Positions 13,123 through 15,743 of a DNA stretch of 15,743 bases are shown here, piece after piece. The DNA is from Candidatus Woesearchaeota archaeon. Its GTDB lineage: Archaea; Nanobdellota; Nanobdellia; Woesearchaeales; UBA10200. How positions within the stretch are numbered: position 1 is the first letter of the stretch; each line of letters starts with the position of its first letter. A program made the position numbers and the translations under genes. The notes under the pieces were generated by a model. That model worked only from the letters and a program-made list of their open reading frames with translations. It ran no database searches and was not told the DNA's origin. The stretch lies in contig JAGVZX010000107.1 in the NCBI GenBank assembly GCA_018302185.1, forward strand, positions 1 through 15,743. The letters run 5' to 3'.

Positions 13123-13620
13123 TTAATTATCAGTTTTATTACCTGAAGCTTTCTTTTTGGATTTTTTTGATTCTTTAGGATCTTCTTTTGCTTCCTGGAC
13201 AATAACCTCAATATGTGAACGCTTCATCTTTGTGCCGCGGCTTCTTCCATAGTGATAAACATTTCCTGCTTTATGCACCATGATATGTGAGATTACAAGG
13301 TTAGCTGTGCTAAGGCCTTTTGACTGCGCATTAGCCTCGACAGATTCAAGCAGCCCTAAAAATTCATCGCATGTCTTTAGAGGATATCTTCCTGGACCAG
13401 TGCCGCGCTTATGAGGCACATTCATGTTGTATCTCCTGTAAGGGATAGCTCTCTTAAAGTCTTTGACATCTATCAATAATTGTTTTGCTTTCTGCAGGTT
13501 CCTTTTTCGGATATAGTTGCAAATCTCGACTGATTTCTTAAATGAGACCGGCAGCAAGACACCTACAGCTCTTGCCATAAGTTCCTTATTGTAGTTCTGG
13601 AATGAATATCGGTATGCCAT
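13123..13620 (-). CDS. rpl22: Large ribosomal subunit protein uL22
   Basis: uL22 has a long hairpin that lines the peptide exit tunnel. The 165 residues include AVGVLLPVSFKKSVEICNYIRKRNLQKAKQLL, the tunnel hairpin region RYNMNVPHKRGTGPGRYPLKTCDEFLGLLESVEANAQSKGL, and the C-terminal HYGRSRGTKMKRSHIEVIVQE. A Lys/Glu/Ser tail ends the protein. The ATG at 13618-13620 directly follows a leader element, so the SD is displaced about 85 bases upstream. The stop is about 47 bases before uS3. Confidence 0.97.
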   Translation of the reverse strand: MAYRYSFQNYNKELMARAVGVLLPVSFKKSVEICNYIRKRNLQKAKQLLIDVKDFKRAIPYRRYNMNVPHKRGTGPGRYPLKTCDEFLGLLESVEANAQSKGLSTANLVISHIMVHKAGNVYHYGRSRGTKMKRSHIEVIVQEAKEDPKESKKSKKKASGNKTDN

Positions 13621-13709
13621 AAATTTTTAAAAAAATTTAATAAAAATAATCGTAATGTCTCGCTTTGCTCGACATCACAACTCTTTAGTTAAATTTTGTG
13701 ATCCTCCAT
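13621..13709 (-). promoter_or_regulatory. Structured leader element, copy before uL22 (most diverged)
   Basis: P2 pairs 13652-13659 with 13671-13678, with one G-U pair in mRNA sense and apex GAGCAAAGCGA. P1 reads AAAATTTAA with TTAAATTTT, where U-A replaces the G-C of the other copies on both sides. The 3' hairpin has become AAATTTTT-TT-AAAAATTT, different in sequence but still paired right up to the ATG. The SD-like GGAGG lies at 13703-13707. Confidence 0.78.
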
Positions 13710-13745
13710 AATTTTGTTTTTTTAATCCTCTGTATTTTTTTATCA

Positions 13746-14129
13746 TCACTTCACTGATAAGCTTGCGCTTGATCTTGTTGCACCTATTCCTGGTGCGCTG
13801 TGTGAAACTTTTCTTCTAGTCGAGACAAACTCGCCAAAGTAATGACCAATCATCTCTTCCTGTATAAGCACAGGCGCAAATTCTTTTCCTGTGTATATCT
13901 TGATCGTCTTTCCTACCATCTCAGGCAGCACAAGCATATCACGGCAATGGGTCTTAAGGTTTGGTTTGTTCTTGCTTAACCTTTTCAGGAAAGTTTTTTC
14001 CTGCTCAGTAAATCCGCGCTTGATCTTTCTTCTTTGCCTTGAAGGCAACAGCTCTGCAAGCTGCTGGATGCTAAGTGTCTTTAATTCATCCAATGTTTTA
14101 CCGCGATAACTGAATTCTTTCCTAGCCAT
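13746..14129 (-). CDS. rps19: Small ribosomal subunit protein uS19
   Basis: uS19 lies in the small-subunit head and contacts uL5 across the interface. The 127 residues show the archaeal N-terminal part (FSYRGKTLDELKTLSIQQLAELLPSRQRRKIKRG) and the conserved block KTHCRDMLVLPEMVGKTIKIYTGKEF. The signature GHYFGEFVSTRRKVSH near the C-terminus is diagnostic, followed by GIGATRSSASLSVK. Length is normal for archaea. The ATG at 14127-14129 has GTGA at SD position. It starts about 30 bases after the uL2 stop. Confidence 0.97.
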   Translation of the reverse strand: MARKEFSYRGKTLDELKTLSIQQLAELLPSRQRRKIKRGFTEQEKTFLKRLSKNKPNLKTHCRDMLVLPEMVGKTIKIYTGKEFAPVLIQEEMIGHYFGEFVSTRRKVSHSAPGIGATRSSASLSVK

Positions 14130-14160
14130 AGTATCTCACTTCTTGTTTATTTTAACATAA

Positions 14161-14871
14161 TCACTTCTTTCTACCTGTCCTTCTAGGATGTAGCATACCT
14201 ACATTTCTTCCTGGAGGAGCATTCTTAGGAGCAGGCCTTGCTTTTGATTTTCTTGAGCTTCTTTTGTTACCAAATGGATGGTCAACTGCGTTCTGTGAAT
14301 GTCCTTTAGTTATAGGCCAATATCTGTTCCTTGTTTTTGCTTTATGAAACATAACGCCTGCTTTTAATATCGGCTTTTCTAATCTGCCAGCGCCTGCAAT
14401 TATGCCTATGTTTGCCCTGCATTCATTGACAAATACCTTTTGTTTTTTGCTAGGCAATGTTACAAGTATACCTTGTGGCAGCTTAGCAGCTATTCTTGCA
14501 AATGTGCCAGATGCCTTGCATATCCTGCCGCCGTCGCCTGGAACTATCTCAATATTATAAATTAAAGTACCTTCTGGAATATCTTTAAGCTTTAAACAAT
14601 TGCCAACTTCAACTTCACTGCCGCCTACACTTATCTGCTCACCGACAGATATACCTTCCGGAGCATGGATGAAGCCTTCTTCTCCATTGCTGTACTGAAT
14701 TAATGCAAATGGTGCTGAATGCTGTGAACAATGCAATATATCAACTATCTTACCTGTAACTTCGCCTGCATTTACGGAAATATGCTTAGCAAAACCTATG
14801 CTTCTAAAGCCAGGAACCCGATATGTCGGACCTCCTCTTCCACGTGCTTGCTGTACGATTCGCTTTCCCAT
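14161..14871 (-). CDS. rpl2: Large ribosomal subunit protein uL2
   Basis: uL2 is one of the oldest large-subunit proteins and is needed for peptidyl transfer and subunit joining. The 236 residues begin MGKRIVQQARGRGGPTYRVP and contain the OB-like fold (GEVTGKIVDILHCSQHSAPFALIQY), the SH3-like fold (GGRICKASGTFARIAAKLPQG) and the C-terminal signature NAVDHPFG with the conserved His198. The usual Gly-Gly-Gly after this motif is replaced by GNKR, a mild deviation. The ATG at 14869-14871 directly follows a leader element. Confidence 0.97.
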   Translation of the reverse strand: MGKRIVQQARGRGGPTYRVPGFRSIGFAKHISVNAGEVTGKIVDILHCSQHSAPFALIQYSNGEEGFIHAPEGISVGEQISVGGSEVEVGNCLKLKDIPEGTLIYNIEIVPGDGGRICKASGTFARIAAKLPQGILVTLPSKKQKVFVNECRANIGIIAGAGRLEKPILKAGVMFHKAKTRNRYWPITKGHSQNAVDHPFGNKRSSRKSKARPAPKNAPPGRNVGMLHPRRTGRKK

Positions 14872-14966
14872 AAACTTTTGCTTCGCAAAAGTTTAATCAA
14901 AACACCGTAATGTCTCACTTTGTTCGACACCACAACACTTACGATTAAACTTTTTGAATCCTCCGT
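14872..14966 (-). promoter_or_regulatory. Structured leader element, reference copy before uL2
   Basis: Reading toward the gene: SD-like GGAGG (14960-14964); the 5' strand of P1 (AAAAGTTTAATC, ending at 14943); a linker; P2 (14926-14933 with 14907-14914, two G-U pairs in mRNA sense) with an 11-base apex GAACAAAGTGA; the 3' strand of P1 (14887-14898); and the 3' hairpin P3 (14885-14894 with 14872-14881, loop GAA), which touches the ATG. In the apex, A-U replaces the G-C of other copies. P1 and P3 share 14887-14894 and cannot both form fully. The apex pattern in all six copies is GA-2 bp-RAA-2 bp-GA, consistent with tandem G-A pairs. Confidence 0.82.
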
Positions 14967-15018
14967 ATTTTTTTGATTATGATTTTTTGTTATAATTTTT
15001 GATTATTTTTTATCTGAT

Positions 15019-15279
15019 TTACATCAGGCCCATCTGGGTTGCAACTTCAATTGCAGGCGTCTCATTGCTTAATCTTACATAAGCTCTCTTTTTTCCATGT
15101 GGCGTTATAAAAGTATTAACTGAGAGGACTTTAACTTTAAATAAGTCTTCAACTGCCTTCCTGACTTCCTGCTTTTTAGCTTTTAAATCTATCTCAAACA
15201 ATAATTTGTTTTCTGATTCCATCAGCCTAACTGCTTTTTCAGTTGCCAGCGGATATTTGATGGTTTGGTTTGAATCCAT
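15019..15279 (-). CDS. rpl23: Large ribosomal subunit protein uL23
   Basis: uL23 sits at the exit of the peptide tunnel and is the docking site for signal recognition particle and chaperones. The 86 residues show YPLATEKAVRLMESENKLLFEIDLKAKKQEVRKAVEDLFKVKVLSVNTFITPHGKKRAYVRL, the whole family fold. The ATG at 15277-15279 is chosen over the GTG at 15288 because that GTGAT stands at SD distance. It lies 30 bases after uL4, and about 50 bases separate its stop from the leader element of uL2. Confidence 0.96.
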   Translation of the reverse strand: MDSNQTIKYPLATEKAVRLMESENKLLFEIDLKAKKQEVRKAVEDLFKVKVLSVNTFITPHGKKRAYVRLSNETPAIEVATQMGLM

Positions 15280-15309
15280 GATTATCACAACTTAACTTAT
15301 TCAATACAT

Positions 15310-15743
15310 CTATAAAAATAATTTCTCCTTTCCGAGCTTTTCAATCGCTGCTTGTGTGAATAATGTCAATCTTCCTAAATGAGTGCCTGGTGCCAACAAC
15401 TCAGCATTGATATTATTGATCTGGACAACATCTATGCCCGGAATATTGCATGCGGATTTCTCAAGTGAGCAATCCTTGCTTACAACCAATAATGGACCAG
15501 TCTTTCTTTGGTATTTTCTTCCTCGAAGCTTTCCCTTGCCTGCACGCACAGATTTTTGAGCAGCTCTTGTAAGCTCATTTGTCAGGTTTAATTTTCCAAG
15601 TATTTCGACTGCTTTTTTTGTCAGGTTAACATTTTCAATATCGCTTGTTAATATGAACGGATAGTTTGAAGGAACAATATGGCCTCGTGCTTTAACAATA
15701 TCCTGCTGCATAACTGCTGCAAGCGCACTTCTTATAGCTTTTC
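15310..15743 (-). CDS. rpl4: Large ribosomal subunit protein uL4 (partial, N-terminus outside window)
   Basis: uL4 is an early assembly protein whose loop reaches the peptide tunnel. The frame is open to the right edge, giving 143 residues of the C-terminal part of a protein that is usually about 250 in archaea. KAIRSALAAV at the edge and VKARGHIVPSNYPFILTSDI are typical. KSVRAGKGKLRGRKYQRKTGPLLVV and the end APGTHLGRLTLFTQAAIEKLG are also family features. An ATG at 15711 is internal, not the start. Its position upstream of uL23 agrees with the archaeal gene order. Confidence 0.95.
   Translation of the reverse strand, partial: KAIRSALAAVMQQDIVKARGHIVPSNYPFILTSDIENVNLTKKAVEILGKLNLTNELTRAAQKSVRAGKGKLRGRKYQRKTGPLLVVSKDCSLEKSACNIPGIDVVQINNINAELLAPGTHLGRLTLFTQAAIEKLGKEKLFL

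Noticed and set aside
5134..14966. CRISPR array made of the six repeats
   Set aside because: The repeats are separated by whole genes, are unequal in length and sit at start codons; there are no regular spacers.

Overview
This window is an almost complete archaeal ribosomal-protein superoperon (the S10 and spc clusters), and every gene lies on the minus strand. The archaeal assignment rests on archaeal/eukaryotic-type proteins (eS4, eL19, eL32, eL34), RNase P protein Rpp29 and an SUI1/aIF1 gene between uL29 and uS17, archaeal-type SecY followed by a DUF106/EMC3-like protein, TATA-box promoters, and Shine-Dalgarno (SD) motifs of the GGAGG/GGTGA type. The AT-rich sequence, the uS14 with an N-terminal extension, and the charged tails suggest a DPANN archaeon, possibly of the Woesearchaeota/Pacearchaeota group. 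That last step is inference; a marker-gene tree would be needed.

Reading in the direction of transcription (high to low coordinates), the order is: uL4 (5' part outside the window), uL23, uL2, uS19, uL22, uS3, uL29, SUI1/aIF1, Rpp29, uS17, uL14, uL24, eS4, uL5, uS14 (broken), uS8, uL6, eL32, eL19, uL18, uS5, uL30, uL15. After a gap of about 380 bases come SecY and the DUF106 membrane protein. After a second gap of about 400 bases comes eL34, cut by the left edge. The operon therefore makes ribosomal proteins together with one initiation factor, one RNase P subunit and the protein-export machinery. SecY and eL34 each appear to have a promoter of their own.

Three things go beyond a standard r-protein operon. 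(1) Six genes (uL2, uL22, eS4, uS8, uL18, uS5) are preceded by copies of one 85-115-base leader element. It lies immediately before the start codon in five of them. Its stems are kept by compensatory changes and G-U pairs in the mRNA sense, and in five copies it separates an SD-like GGAGG from the AUG. Two of its stems share a strand, so it could switch between folds. (2) The two long intergenic gaps each hold a copy of an unrecognised element of about 190 bases, with a collinear 100-base core (91 of 100 positions identical by hand count). The core is enclosed by outer stems of unrelated sequence but the same architecture, which is the signature of a structured RNA. (3) The uS14 gene lacks about 59 bases, including the second half of its zinc ribbon, which shifts the frame. 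This is either a real lesion or an assembly collapse.
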